A DNA stretch of 64,000 bases from Saprospirales bacterium GYS_P2D (GCA_009833045.1 WUUP01000004.1:310001-374000), one strand, 5' to 3'. Counted from the stretch's first letter, positions 53,916-63,268 are shown. Numbers and translations are program-made. Notes: generated by a model from the letters alone, not told the origin.

Positions 53916-54941
53916 TTATGCTACAGTAGCATTTTCTTTAATATTTCGGCCTTGCATGAAGTCCGATTCGTCTTTACCTGACAGTTGGATACCTCCTCTG
54001 TCTTCTCTGAGGGTACGAGAGAAAAGTGATAAGTCTCCATCAGTCAAAAACTGCCAAGTCAGTTTTGCCCATGAGGTATGATAGTGTAGTGTATCATAGT
54101 ACTCAGGCGCTATAGCTTTTATTTTGGGTAGATTATTCCATGGTACATAGGAGAAGTCATGATGCTCATTGTGGTATCCCACATTGAATGCTAATGCATT
54201 CAGTGGTCCATAGTAGCTGTAGGTCTCCTGTGGTGGCTTGACCAGATAGTGCTCTTGGATCCATCTGCCACCCAGCGGATGTAAGCCTACTGAGAAAAAG
54301 AATGATAATACTAAATAGAGTATCGGCATCCACCCCCAGAAGTAGACGATAGCTACATCAAAAGCTACTACAGTCAGTAGATTGATCCATATCCATTTAT
54401 TGCTAAACTGAATTTCTTTGAGTCTCGGTGGTCTCAATGCCTGAAAGAGAGGGAATAACAAAAGCCAAATAGACTTACCTATAAAGCTATTACCGATCAT
54501 CTTGGCCTCCCAGACACTTGGGATATCCGCATCGATGTCATAGTGCCCCTGAAAAGCATGATGCTTTAAGTGATATTTTCTGAATCCTACAGAGCTCGGA
54601 AAAGCATTCGGTAGATCACAGAGGATACCTGCCCAAAGATTGGCGACTCTATTCTTGAATACCATATTGTGCGTACACTCGTGGATGAGTACGAACAGGG
54701 CATGATTAGCAAATGCTCCGACTCCCCATGCGATAGCGGCGACCCAGTACCAGGCTAAGTCTTTCACTAAGAAAGAGATCAAAATCTGCATCCCTACGAT
54801 GCCCAGTATGTAGTAGATCGTGTTAAAATTTCGACCCATCAGACTCTTGATCTGCGGGTATTTTTTCAGGATTTCCTTTGTACGGTTGATGTGCGGTTCG
54901 GCAGAGTGACTATGGTTAAAATCAGTAGTAAAAGGTCCCAT
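53916..54941 (-). CDS. Sphingolipid delta-4 desaturase (DES/DEGS)-like membrane fatty acid desaturase
   Basis: 341 residues with four to six membrane segments. The N-terminus (EPHINRTKEILKKYPQIKSLMGRN) matches the lipid-desaturase N-terminal domain of dihydroceramide desaturases. Three His boxes: HECTH (87-91), HLKHH (124-128) and HNEHHD (257-262), with the surrounding FNVGYHNEHHDFSYVPWNNLPKIKAIAPEYYDTL strongly DEGS-like. It would introduce the trans double bond into dihydroceramide; bacterial sphingolipid lipids are usually saturated, so this is unusual. Single-gene transcript. Confidence 0.88.
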   Translation of the reverse strand: MGPFTTDFNHSHSAEPHINRTKEILKKYPQIKSLMGRNFNTIYYILGIVGMQILISFLVKDLAWYWVAAIAWGVGAFANHALFVLIHECTHNMVFKNRVANLWAGILCDLPNAFPSSVGFRKYHLKHHAFQGHYDIDADIPSVWEAKMIGNSFIGKSIWLLLFPLFQALRPPRLKEIQFSNKWIWINLLTVVAFDVAIVYFWGWMPILYLVLSFFFSVGLHPLGGRWIQEHYLVKPPQETYSYYGPLNALAFNVGYHNEHHDFSYVPWNNLPKIKAIAPEYYDTLHYHTSWAKLTWQFLTDGDLSLFSRTLREDRGGIQLSGKDESDFMQGRNIKENATVA

Positions 54942-55070
54942 CTAATTTTGCAATAAATCTTTCGAAAATACGAGCTTGCGAAATTAAAGAAAAATTAACC
55001 TTGATAGTGAGGGCCTCTTTGTTTGGATGAAGTCTACATTAACTACAGTAAGTGAAATTTTTTTTAATCA

Positions 55071-55101
55071 GACACAACCATTATAAATCCCTGCCCTGTA
55101 T
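55071..55101 (+). promoter_or_regulatory. Predicted ECF-sigma-dependent promoter of the sigma gene
   Basis: GACACAAC (55071-55078), 18-bp spacer, TGTAT (55097-55101), 18 bp before the ATG. The same two elements with the same spacer occur before the gene at 56974, pointing to autoregulation by the encoded sigma factor. Confidence 0.6.
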
Positions 55102-55119
55102 GTTTAGTTAGTCATATAA

Positions 55120-55662
55120 ATGAGAGCAGACATAGGAAATATCATCAAGCGGTGCCAAAAACAAGATCGAGCAGCACAGCGTCAATTATTTGAAAGGTTT
55201 TATTCGGAGGGCCTTTCCACTGCTTTGCGATATACCAGAAATGAAGCGGATGCAAAGGAAATCTTGAGCGATGCATTCATCAGAACTTTTAAAAATATTA
55301 CTTCGTTTGATCTGGCTTATCCTTTTAGCCCATGGTTTCGACGGATTATCATCCATGCTGTGAGTGACTATTATCGGTATAGCAAGGAGCCTTTTTTAGA
55401 AATAGAGTATGCGAAGACGGCATCAGTACAAAACGAGTCGATTCAAACTATAAGTCATGACGAAATCATGAAGCTGATCCAAAGATTGCCACATGCTTAT
55501 CGTATTTGTTTTAACCTTTTTGTGATTGATGGATATAAGCATAAAGAGATCGCAGAAATGCTAAATATTAAAGAGGGAACTTCTAAATCCAATGTAGCTA
55601 TGGCTAAGAAAAAGCTTCAGGCCATGTTTCAAGAGGAGAATAAAATCAAATTGGCGAAATGA
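55120..55662 (+). CDS. ECF-type RNA polymerase sigma factor
   Basis: 180 residues. Region 2 (DRAAQRQLFERFYSEGLSTALRYTRNEADAKEILSDAFIRTFKNI) and region 4 (IQRLPHAYRICFNLFVIDGYKHKEIAEMLNIKEGTSKSNVAMAKKKL). It overlaps the next gene by 4 bp (ATGA), so the downstream membrane protein is probably its regulator. Predicted to read GACACAAC-N18-TGTAT promoters. Confidence 0.9.
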   Translation: MRADIGNIIKRCQKQDRAAQRQLFERFYSEGLSTALRYTRNEADAKEILSDAFIRTFKNITSFDLAYPFSPWFRRIIIHAVSDYYRYSKEPFLEIEYAKTASVQNESIQTISHDEIMKLIQRLPHAYRICFNLFVIDGYKHKEIAEMLNIKEGTSKSNVAMAKKKLQAMFQEENKIKLAK

Positions 55663-56906
55663 GTGATTTATTTGACCATATAAAAGATGAACTCGATAAG
55701 CATAAGAATCATCAGTTAGATGAGTCTGTATGGCAGCGCATTGAGATCGAACTGGATCAATCTAAAGCTCATAAGAGCTACTTTAGCTGGATACCATTTT
55801 TAGGAGGTCTCTTGTTAGGGCTGACTATCTTGGGAGCAGTGTGGTATGGTGTATCTTTTTCTTCTCAGCGGGGTATGGGTTCAGTAGTTGAAGCAGATTC
55901 AGCTACTACATCAGCGCCCATTAGCTATCAGAATTTTACCCAAAGTGATACGATATTTCGATATGATACTATCTATATAGATAGATATGATGATAAATGG
56001 CTCACTTCAGAAATTTTAACCAATACATCTTCTATCATCGATCAGTCCATAGGATCTGAGTCGATGTCTTCAGAATATCAGAACGATGTTTTGGCTGGGG
56101 CGTATGCTTCTGGTTTGATGCAAGGTGCGATTTGGTCATCTTTTGGAAATAGGGCAAATCTCTCAGATCTACAGGAACTCAGTAAGATTCATAAGAGCCC
56201 AGATAATTTGCAAATGTTGAGTGGCCCAACCATAGATCCATTGCTAATAGATGAGACCATGATTATGGATCGACATCTATCAGGAGTAATATCTTACTCA
56301 AAGCCTTCTTGGGGAAGACCACTCTTTTCTATTGCAGCTGTGGGTACACCAGTAGATCTTGGAACTAAGAAAGAAAAATATCTCCATAAGCTATGGACCT
56401 ATGGAGCGAGAGCTACCTTGTATCCACATGAGAGATGGCAGATAGCCATTGGTCTCGAGGGGCGGTTATACAAAGGTGGTTATGATCATAGTTTGCCTGA
56501 AGCCTTGTTTATCCCTTCTGCTATTGAAAAGAGATCAGATATAGTTGATTTTTATTACAAGACAGAATTCGTAGATATACCAGTTTTTTTACAATATAAC
56601 CTTCGACCAAATCGTAATCTACAGCCATATGTATCAGGAGGGATACGCATGTCCAAGATCACGGGATATGGGGCCGACTATCTATTGAATGATGGGAGTG
56701 AATTAGAGAGAAAGGTCAATATTAATTCATCAAATTTCTTTTTGAATTCTGTTATGTTGTCATCTGGTCTATCCATCCATACTCGATCAGGATTTGGAGC
56801 ATTTGGAGAGGCATATTACCGACGCCAGGTCAATCTATCTATGTTGGAATTTGAAAAGAATAATGGTATAGGTCTTACAGTAGGCCTTTTCTACTCATTT
56901 AGGTGA
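55659..56906 (+). CDS. Membrane protein with anti-sigma-like N-terminus and beta-barrel-like C-terminus
   Basis: 415 residues. About 42 cytoplasmic residues (DLFDHIKDELDKHKNHQLDESVWQRIEIELDQ), one membrane helix (WIPFLGGLLLGLTILGAVWYGVSF), an acidic/Ser-Thr-rich stretch, and a C-terminal region of amphipathic strands ending in YSFR (WQIAIGLEGRLYKGG, FVDIPVFLQYNLRP, LQPYVSGGIRMSKITGYG, GFGAFGEAYYRR), like small outer-membrane beta-barrels. Coupling to the sigma gene suggests that it holds the sigma factor at the inner membrane. Confidence 0.65.
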   Translation: MSDLFDHIKDELDKHKNHQLDESVWQRIEIELDQSKAHKSYFSWIPFLGGLLLGLTILGAVWYGVSFSSQRGMGSVVEADSATTSAPISYQNFTQSDTIFRYDTIYIDRYDDKWLTSEILTNTSSIIDQSIGSESMSSEYQNDVLAGAYASGLMQGAIWSSFGNRANLSDLQELSKIHKSPDNLQMLSGPTIDPLLIDETMIMDRHLSGVISYSKPSWGRPLFSIAAVGTPVDLGTKKEKYLHKLWTYGARATLYPHERWQIAIGLEGRLYKGGYDHSLPEALFIPSAIEKRSDIVDFYYKTEFVDIPVFLQYNLRPNRNLQPYVSGGIRMSKITGYGADYLLNDGSELERKVNINSSNFFLNSVMLSSGLSIHTRSGFGAFGEAYYRRQVNLSMLEFEKNNGIGLTVGLFYSFR

Positions 56907-56921
56907 TTTTTCTTGCTCTCT

Positions 56922-56952
56922 GACACAACTATTTTGAAAGCACACTCTGTAT
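56922..56952 (+). promoter_or_regulatory. Predicted ECF-sigma-dependent promoter of the downstream operon
   Basis: GACACAAC (56922-56929), 18-bp spacer, TGTAT (56948-56952), 21 bp before the ATG at 56974. Same elements and spacer length as at 55071. Confidence 0.6.
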
Positions 56953-56973
56953 TATTTATTAAATATCTCATTA

Positions 56974-57633
56974 ATGAAAAGCCAATTGAAAACAAATCTT
57001 TTCCTACTTGTACTACTTATTACTTGCACTGTGGTGACCGGTCAAGAGATGTCTATCTATTCAGACGAAATCAATCTGAACGATGAGATTTTAATTCAAC
57101 CCAATGGTGGTCAATTTTCGTTTCCGATCATTCAATTTAGAAGCGGTACTAACTTTAGAGAGATTGGCTTGAGAGGTGGTGACAAGATTGGAATAGATGG
57201 AGATGTGATTCCTTATTCGAGTTCTACTTTTGACCTGGGCAATAACGTGGCCAATGAGCACTGGGATCGAGTAGTATGTAATATCACTTTAGAATTATCG
57301 CCTTTGGCTCCAGTAATTGCAAAATCTGCAAGGTTGGATCAGGCCTTGGCACATATTAATATGTTGAAAACCTATAGCTATAAAAGTAATGACGGTGGTA
57401 TGTCACTGTCATTCGATTACGATGTACTGAAGAAGCATTTTCCGGAGGCTGTCGGGATATCCGATGATACTGCAGATCAGAAGAATAGACTGCCAACAAT
57501 CCGTGATAGTGCATTTACACCTTTGATTGTCAAAGCATTGCAAGAGCAGAGTCAGTTAATAGAAGCGCAACAGATCAAAATCGAAGAACTGTCTCGTGAG
57601 CTGGAGCAAATGAAAGTGAAAATTGAAAACTAA
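56974..57633 (+). CDS. Secreted protein with endosialidase-chaperone-like (tail-fibre) C-terminal domain
   Basis: 219 residues. Signal peptide (MKSQLKTNLFLLVLLITCTVVTGQ), a short beta-rich region with DLGNNVANEHWDRVVC, then DQALAHINMLKTYSYKSNDGG...FDYDVLKKHFPEAV, the pattern of intramolecular chaperone (peptidase S74-like) domains, and a C-terminal coiled coil (EQSQLIEAQQIKIEELSRELEQMKVKIEN). Such proteins are common surface proteins in Bacteroidota. Co-transcribed with the following lipoprotein (30 bp apart). Confidence 0.7.
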   Translation: MKSQLKTNLFLLVLLITCTVVTGQEMSIYSDEINLNDEILIQPNGGQFSFPIIQFRSGTNFREIGLRGGDKIGIDGDVIPYSSSTFDLGNNVANEHWDRVVCNITLELSPLAPVIAKSARLDQALAHINMLKTYSYKSNDGGMSLSFDYDVLKKHFPEAVGISDDTADQKNRLPTIRDSAFTPLIVKALQEQSQLIEAQQIKIEELSRELEQMKVKIEN

Positions 57634-57663
57634 TCTTTTAAAAAACAGACAAATACAATAGTC

Positions 57664-59652
57664 ATGAAGACTTCATCTTATATTATTTTCTTAGTTTTTG
57701 CATTATTTTATTCATGTTCAGATGATCTATCTTTTGAAGAAGAAACGATCGATGCAGAGCTTATCGCAGCGGAAAATCAAATCACGACGACGGAGAATTT
57801 TGTTAATTCATCAGATCCGATTGATTATTCAGCCATATTCTTTTCAACAGTTTCTGATCCACAGCAGTTGCCCGAAGCGGTCATACGATCTGTTCAGACA
57901 TTGTATCCAGATGTACGAATTCAGAGCTTTCAGAAATTTGATAGCAAGGTAGGTACTGATTATGTCCATTATTCTGTCTTTTTGCATCAGGGAATTGAAG
58001 CCGTTTTCTATCAGAATGGATTTCCTCTTACTTCGGCTACCATAGAAGATCAATTTGATACCGATGAATTACTCGCAGGACAAATGTCCTGGTGGCAGTT
58101 ACTACGTGTAGAAGAGAGCTATAGAGGAGACCTCATAGAAGAGGTCAAAATGCAAGAAGAGGGTAAAGTACGAGTAGACTTTAAGGATCGACAAAGCGTA
58201 GTCATCAATAAAATGGGTATGGCGATATCTACCTCCACAGATGATACATTTGATGATCTATCTTTTATACTTATCGACCCTGTGGATCTCCCACAAGCTA
58301 TAAAAGATTATATATCCACTAATTATCCCAGCGATACTATCATAGAAGCCGAAGAAAATTTGGATGGATACGAAGTGATCATTTCTTCAGGTATTAAATT
58401 AGAATTTGATATCTCAGGCAACTTCATAGAAATATCTGGAAATGGGGATGATGATGGCGAGAATCAAGGGGAAGATATCAACCCAGCAGACTTGCCGCAA
58501 GCAATATTAGATTATATCGCTACTAACTATCCAGATCTGACGATCGTAGAGGCGGAGATATACCCTAATCAATACGAAGTAACACTGAGCAGCGGCGTGG
58601 AATTAGAGTTTGATCTATCAGGCAATTTCTTAGAAGTATCTGGACAGGGTGGAGATGATAATGGAGATGACAACGAAATTGAGACAGGTAGCCTTCCTGC
58701 TGCAGTGACAGACTATATAGCAGCTAATTATCCAGGAGAGACGATCGTCAAAGCGGAGTTTGACGGAATAGAGTATGAAGTGACCTTGAGTAATGGATTG
58801 AAGTTGGAGTTTGACGATATGGGCAATTTCAAAGAGATATCTGGTAATGATGGAGATGATAGTGGGGAAGAAGATGAGATAGAAATCAGTAATCTACCGA
58901 TGCCAGTGACAGACTACATATCAGCTAATTATCCAGGAGAGACGATCGTCAAAGCGGAGTTTGACGGAGTAGAATATGAAGTGACCTTAAGTAATGGTCT
59001 AAAATTAGAATTCGATAGTATGGGTAGCTTCAAAGAAATATCTGGATCAGAAGGAGAAGGAGAAAATGAAGATGATCATATATCTGTAGGCGACTTACCG
59101 ATGTCAGTGACAGACTATGTAGCGGCTAATTACCCTGGAGAGACCATAATCAAGGCAGAATTTGATGGTGTGGAGTATGAGGTGACATTAAGTGGTGGAT
59201 TGAAACTTGAGTTTGACGCTGATGGTAACTTCAGAGAGATATCAGGTAACTCTGGAGATGGAGAAGGCGAAGGAGAGGATATAAATATAGAGGATCTCCC
59301 TCAGGTGATAATTGACTATATCAGTACAAACTATCCTGCAGCAGTCATCATAGATGCTGAGTCAGATGAAGATGGATTTGAAATCGAATTGAGCAATGGA
59401 GTAGAATTAGAATTTGATAACATGGGTAATCTGATTGAGGTGGATGGAGATGGTAGTGGATCAGATGATGATTGTTCGGATATTACTTTTGGCGAATTGC
59501 CTGCAGCAGCTCAAAATTACATCAATACTAACTATGATGGAATTGGTATTGACCGTGTTCGATCATGCACTGACGAGTATCGAGTAGAGCTCGATAATGA
59601 TGTGAAAATAACTTTTGATCTTGATGGTAATGTGACAGACATCGATGACTAA
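57664..59652 (+). CDS. Lipoprotein with seven to eight PepSY-like (DUF2874) repeats
   Basis: 662 residues. Lipoprotein signal ending FYSC, then a diverged repeat (LPEAVIRSVQTLYPDVRIQSFQK...) and seven clear repeats of about 55 residues from about residue 215 to the end, each LPxxxxDYIxxNYPxxxIxxAExxxxxYEVxLSxGxxLEFDxxGNFxEISG. Linkers are rich in Asp, Glu and Gly (GDDDGENQGED), possibly calcium-binding. Repeats 3-5 are nearly identical, so they expanded recently. PepSY-like domains often bind or inhibit peptidases; what this protein binds is unknown. Confidence 0.82.
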   Translation: MKTSSYIIFLVFALFYSCSDDLSFEEETIDAELIAAENQITTTENFVNSSDPIDYSAIFFSTVSDPQQLPEAVIRSVQTLYPDVRIQSFQKFDSKVGTDYVHYSVFLHQGIEAVFYQNGFPLTSATIEDQFDTDELLAGQMSWWQLLRVEESYRGDLIEEVKMQEEGKVRVDFKDRQSVVINKMGMAISTSTDDTFDDLSFILIDPVDLPQAIKDYISTNYPSDTIIEAEENLDGYEVIISSGIKLEFDISGNFIEISGNGDDDGENQGEDINPADLPQAILDYIATNYPDLTIVEAEIYPNQYEVTLSSGVELEFDLSGNFLEVSGQGGDDNGDDNEIETGSLPAAVTDYIAANYPGETIVKAEFDGIEYEVTLSNGLKLEFDDMGNFKEISGNDGDDSGEEDEIEISNLPMPVTDYISANYPGETIVKAEFDGVEYEVTLSNGLKLEFDSMGSFKEISGSEGEGENEDDHISVGDLPMSVTDYVAANYPGETIIKAEFDGVEYEVTLSGGLKLEFDADGNFREISGNSGDGEGEGEDINIEDLPQVIIDYISTNYPAAVIIDAESDEDGFEIELSNGVELEFDNMGNLIEVDGDGSGSDDDCSDITFGELPAAAQNYINTNYDGIGIDRVRSCTDEYRVELDNDVKITFDLDGNVTDIDD

Positions 59653-59677
59653 TATTAGTCAATAAGATACAGATAAT

Positions 59678-59731
59678 GGGAGTGTGCTTAAGTTTCTTAC
59701 CATGAAATTTTGAGTTTCACTCCCTTTTTTA
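59678..59731 (+). terminator. Rho-independent terminator after the PepSY-repeat gene
   Basis: GGGAGTG (59678-59684) pairs with CACTCCC (59718-59724), with partial pairing inside, followed by TTTTTTATTTT. Confidence 0.7.
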
Positions 59732-59766
59732 TTTTAAGCACATCACCGATTCTAAATTGAAGTAGT

Positions 59767-60663
59767 TTACTGTAAAATATAGTGATCCCAAGCTATACGA
59801 GCTGTCTGAGCGATGATATGGTAGCAGTCATCGAGCTTCTCTCGACTATCACTGACTAATACGCTGATGTACAGAGGACTACCATCTGGCAAGAATATGA
59901 TCCCCACATCATTCACAGCTCCTCGTTTACCATCCGGATCGACGCCAGCTTGCCCAGTTTTATGGGCGATCGTCGTGCCTTCTGGTAGTAGGCCTCTTAG
60001 ACTCTTAGTACCTGTCTGGGTACCGATGAGCGTCTCCATGAGATAGTCATAGCTTGTCTCACTGAGCATTTTGTTTTCGTTAGTATAGATCTTTTGAAGT
60101 AGGAGAGTGATGGCATCGGCAGTTGACCAGTTGAGGTACTGGATCTCCCAGTCGGACTGCATGATGATCTCTGGATACCTGATAGCTACATCGGTGATCC
60201 CTATATCACGCATATACTTCTCGACGATCGCTGGACCGCCTACCATCTCAAATAATATATCGCAGCCCATATTATCACTCCAGGCCACTGTCTGCTCCAT
60301 CATCTCAGCGATAGTGATCGTGGCGCCGTTTGGATATTTCTTCTTCAGCGGACTCCAAAGATGTTCGTATTGCTCGATATGTGCGGGAGTGATCTGGATA
60401 GAGTCTGAGAGACTGCATATACCGGCATCCACATCCTTTAGGACGGTGAGGGCGAGATGGAGTTTGTATACGCTCTGCATGGGGAGATGCCTATCTCCGT
60501 TGACACTGATCTGATCTCCTGACTTTGGCTCGTAGATGGATACGCCTACCGTGGCATCGTAGGATTTGATCATCTCTTCGATGGCGCTTTGTACAGGATG
60601 ATTTTGGCTATAGCCAAATGAAAGAAAAAGGCTGAAATATATAACTCTCAGTACTCTGATCAT
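59767..60663 (-). CDS. Class A beta-lactamase (subclass A2-like)
   Basis: 298 residues with signal peptide (MIRVLRVIYFSLFLSFGYSQ). S64-V-Y-K67 corresponds to the catalytic SxxK, SDN at 129-131, the omega-loop stretch SDWEIQYLNWSTADA, and HKTGQAG with KTG. The sequence plan, including the omega loop, is nearer to the Bacteroidota CepA/CfxA/PER group than to TEM/SHV. Periplasmic hydrolysis of beta-lactams is expected; spectrum cannot be inferred. No mobile element adjoins it, so it is probably intrinsic. Confidence 0.9.
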   Translation of the reverse strand: MIRVLRVIYFSLFLSFGYSQNHPVQSAIEEMIKSYDATVGVSIYEPKSGDQISVNGDRHLPMQSVYKLHLALTVLKDVDAGICSLSDSIQITPAHIEQYEHLWSPLKKKYPNGATITIAEMMEQTVAWSDNMGCDILFEMVGGPAIVEKYMRDIGITDVAIRYPEIIMQSDWEIQYLNWSTADAITLLLQKIYTNENKMLSETSYDYLMETLIGTQTGTKSLRGLLPEGTTIAHKTGQAGVDPDGKRGAVNDVGIIFLPDGSPLYISVLVSDSREKLDDCYHIIAQTARIAWDHYILQ

Positions 60664-60790
60664 GATCTATTACTATGGTCGCTGCTCAAGATAACTACTT
60701 CTTTGGTATCTCAATTTAGGGTATCTACGGCTATACTTTGCAATCGATTGCGTAAATGCCGTAATTGTAACAAAATCATAAAAAGTAAGT

Positions 60791-62095
60791 ATGAATAGTA
60801 TGTCTGCATTCCAACCATTGAAGTATTTATTATTCCTCATAGTGGTGAGTATCATGATCTCCTGTAGCTCAGAGGGAGATCATGATAATATGACTCCCGA
60901 GGTCCCTCTGATCACTCGCAAAATCACCATAGATCCGTCGACGGTACATCAGCGGATTGTAGGATTTGGGGGTTGCAATACAGTATTCAGAGGTGCGAAT
61001 AACTATCCACGACGTAGCGATATGCAGAAAGCTTTTGGACTTGGGGATAATGAACTGGGCCTGAGCATATTCAGAGTAAGTGTACCCGTAGATTCAGCCA
61101 GATGGGCAGCTGTCGCAGAAGTAGCAGGATATGCACAAGAACAAGGGGCGATCGTATTTGCCTCCCCTTGGGATGCACCATCATACATGCTGGATCCCGC
61201 TCATGACGAAAAGCGAATCTTGCCAGAATTCTATGACGAATACGTAGACCATCTCAATGCATTTGATGCATATATGTCTCGCAATGGCGTCGATCTACAT
61301 GCTATCTCTATGCAAAATGAGCCAGACATCGGCGAATGGACGCAGTGGACAGTGTCAGAGGTAGAAGATTTCATGATCAATCATGCTGGCCGGATCAATA
61401 ATACTGTCATCACCGCTGAGTCATTTAATTTTAGTATGGAGTACTATACGGGGCTACTACAGGATTCTGCAGCCTTAGCAAATTTTGAAATCGTCGGAGG
61501 ACATATCTACGGCAATGGGCTGGGGCCGATCCCACTGGCAGAAGAACAGAATAAAGAAATCTGGATGACGGAATACCTGCTCAATCTCGATGCTGATAGT
61601 GGCTGGAGCAATATAGGAGAGACCCGAAAATGGGCAGAGTCAATAGACATGCTCGAGACGATCCATGAGTCGATGGAGAGCAATTGGAATGCCTATGTCT
61701 GGTGGTATCTGAAGCGATATTATTCATTCATCGGAGAGGGAGAGCAGGGGACTGCAGAGGGTGCGATCCTCAAGCGTGGCTATGCCTACTCTCACTACTC
61801 TAAATACATCCGTCCCGACTATCACCGTATCGATGTAGGTGGAGATGGTAGCAATAATCTCAAAGTCACCGCCTATGAAGGCGATGGTCGCATCGTAGTA
61901 GTGATCCTCAATGATCGCTCGATATCGACCACCGCTGAGATCAGTGTAGCAGGTGCAGGATCCATCGGCTCGGTGGAGTCCTACATCACCTCGCTCAACA
62001 AAAATCGTGAGGCTGGAGCGGCTACGATAGAAGGCGCTGCAGTGCTGCAGACTATCGATCCCTCGAGTGTGACGACCGTAGTGATAGAGCTGTAG
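60791..62095 (+). CDS. GH30-family glycoside hydrolase lipoprotein
   Basis: 434 residues. Lipoprotein signal with Cys25 (VSIMISC). The TIM barrel contains QRIVGFGGCNTVF, FASPWDAPSYML, AISMQNEPD (acid/base Glu177) and EIWMTEYLLN (nucleophile Glu261), and a C-terminal beta domain ends the chain. The pattern is like the glucuronoxylan-specific GH30 enzymes. It would act on polysaccharide at the cell surface or in the periplasm. It is divergent from the beta-lactamase gene with about 127 bp between. Confidence 0.88.
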   Translation: MNSMSAFQPLKYLLFLIVVSIMISCSSEGDHDNMTPEVPLITRKITIDPSTVHQRIVGFGGCNTVFRGANNYPRRSDMQKAFGLGDNELGLSIFRVSVPVDSARWAAVAEVAGYAQEQGAIVFASPWDAPSYMLDPAHDEKRILPEFYDEYVDHLNAFDAYMSRNGVDLHAISMQNEPDIGEWTQWTVSEVEDFMINHAGRINNTVITAESFNFSMEYYTGLLQDSAALANFEIVGGHIYGNGLGPIPLAEEQNKEIWMTEYLLNLDADSGWSNIGETRKWAESIDMLETIHESMESNWNAYVWWYLKRYYSFIGEGEQGTAEGAILKRGYAYSHYSKYIRPDYHRIDVGGDGSNNLKVTAYEGDGRIVVVILNDRSISTTAEISVAGAGSIGSVESYITSLNKNREAGAATIEGAAVLQTIDPSSVTTVVIEL

Positions 62096-62177
62096 TGGGA
62101 GGATTATAGTTCATTCTTTGCCTCTTCAAGATCAAGTTTTATCAGCTCCCAGTATTTTGTGGAAGGGTAAAATGACC

Positions 62178-63071
62178 TCAATCAGATCGTAAAACACTCT
62201 TCATCCATTCATTTACTTCATCTACTTTTTCCATATTCAGCAGATGAGCTGCATTAGGGAGTACTGTTTTAGTGGATCGTGGTAGCCGTTTATCATAGAT
62301 ATCGGAGATGAGATGGATATCACGTGCATCTTCTGCACCGATGAGCATATGCGTCTCAATGCCTATCTCATGGAGGCGCTCGATAGCAGGGGGCGAAGCG
62401 AGCGATGACCAGTCAGCTCTCCAGTGGTCGGTCATGGTCTGGGTGATCATCTTAAGAGATCGCTGTGAAAAGGTAGAATCTATGTCGCCCTCTGAGCGAC
62501 CTGGACCGATGACCCAGTTTTGATGAAAGAGCTGAGCGGATAACACAATATCATCCTTTTCAGTGGCTATTTGTCGGAGACGATTGTTAGCAGCAGCGAG
62601 GCTATCTTGGAAGTACTCCCAGCCATTCAGTCCGGGAGACAATAGTATCAATTTACTTAGTTCGTCAGGGTAGCGAAGCGCATAGTCACTGGCGAGCATA
62701 CCGCCCCAGGACAGACCAGCTACGATGCATGGAGCTTCTGGACTGTACATCTTCTTGATCTCATGAATTATTTCATATCCATAGAGGTCTGCTGATCCTG
62801 ATATAGATCGTCCATGGCCTATATCATCAAAACTCGCAATAAGAAATTCTTCAGATAATGCCTCTACCTGAGGAGTCCACATCTCATGAGATAAATATCC
62901 GCCATGTGCTAAAATCACCAATGGCCCTTGACCCTGTACTCGATGATAGATCTGGTGATCTCGGATCGTGATGTAGCCCTCATGCTCATGCGTCTCTGGT
63001 GATTCGCAGCTACAGAATAGTAGTAATGCGAGAGCAAAAGCAATGAAGTGATATGAGCGACGAGTAGTCAT
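62178..63071 (-). CDS. Alpha/beta hydrolase lipoprotein
   Basis: 297 residues. Lipoprotein signal (ALALLLFCSC, Cys21-23 region), HGG oxyanion segment (VILAHGGYLSHEMW), nucleophile elbow VAGLSWGGML, and late acid and His residues (IGAEDARD, LPNAAHLLNMEK). Substrate unknown; peptidase, esterase and lactonase activities occur in this superfamily. Confidence 0.85.
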   Translation of the reverse strand: MTTRRSYHFIAFALALLLFCSCESPETHEHEGYITIRDHQIYHRVQGQGPLVILAHGGYLSHEMWTPQVEALSEEFLIASFDDIGHGRSISGSADLYGYEIIHEIKKMYSPEAPCIVAGLSWGGMLASDYALRYPDELSKLILLSPGLNGWEYFQDSLAAANNRLRQIATEKDDIVLSAQLFHQNWVIGPGRSEGDIDSTFSQRSLKMITQTMTDHWRADWSSLASPPAIERLHEIGIETHMLIGAEDARDIHLISDIYDKRLPRSTKTVLPNAAHLLNMEKVDEVNEWMKSVLRSD

Positions 63072-63268
63072 TGATTACTTTCCTTTTCGTTAGCCAAGAG
63101 TTGGTACTTTATTGTCGATACTTTTAGCAGTCGAGACTACTTTCTGATGTATCAATCTATTCTTCATAAGGCATTCAAAATACATCAACCCCATCAATTT
63201 TACGAGTGCTTGATTCTATTAGTCCTATTACACTTTTTTATATAGAATGTATTTTTTAGCTGTTGTAC

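Noticed and set aside
60107-60514. 135-codon ORF antisense to the beta-lactamase gene
   Set aside because: Shadow of a gene with complete catalytic motifs.
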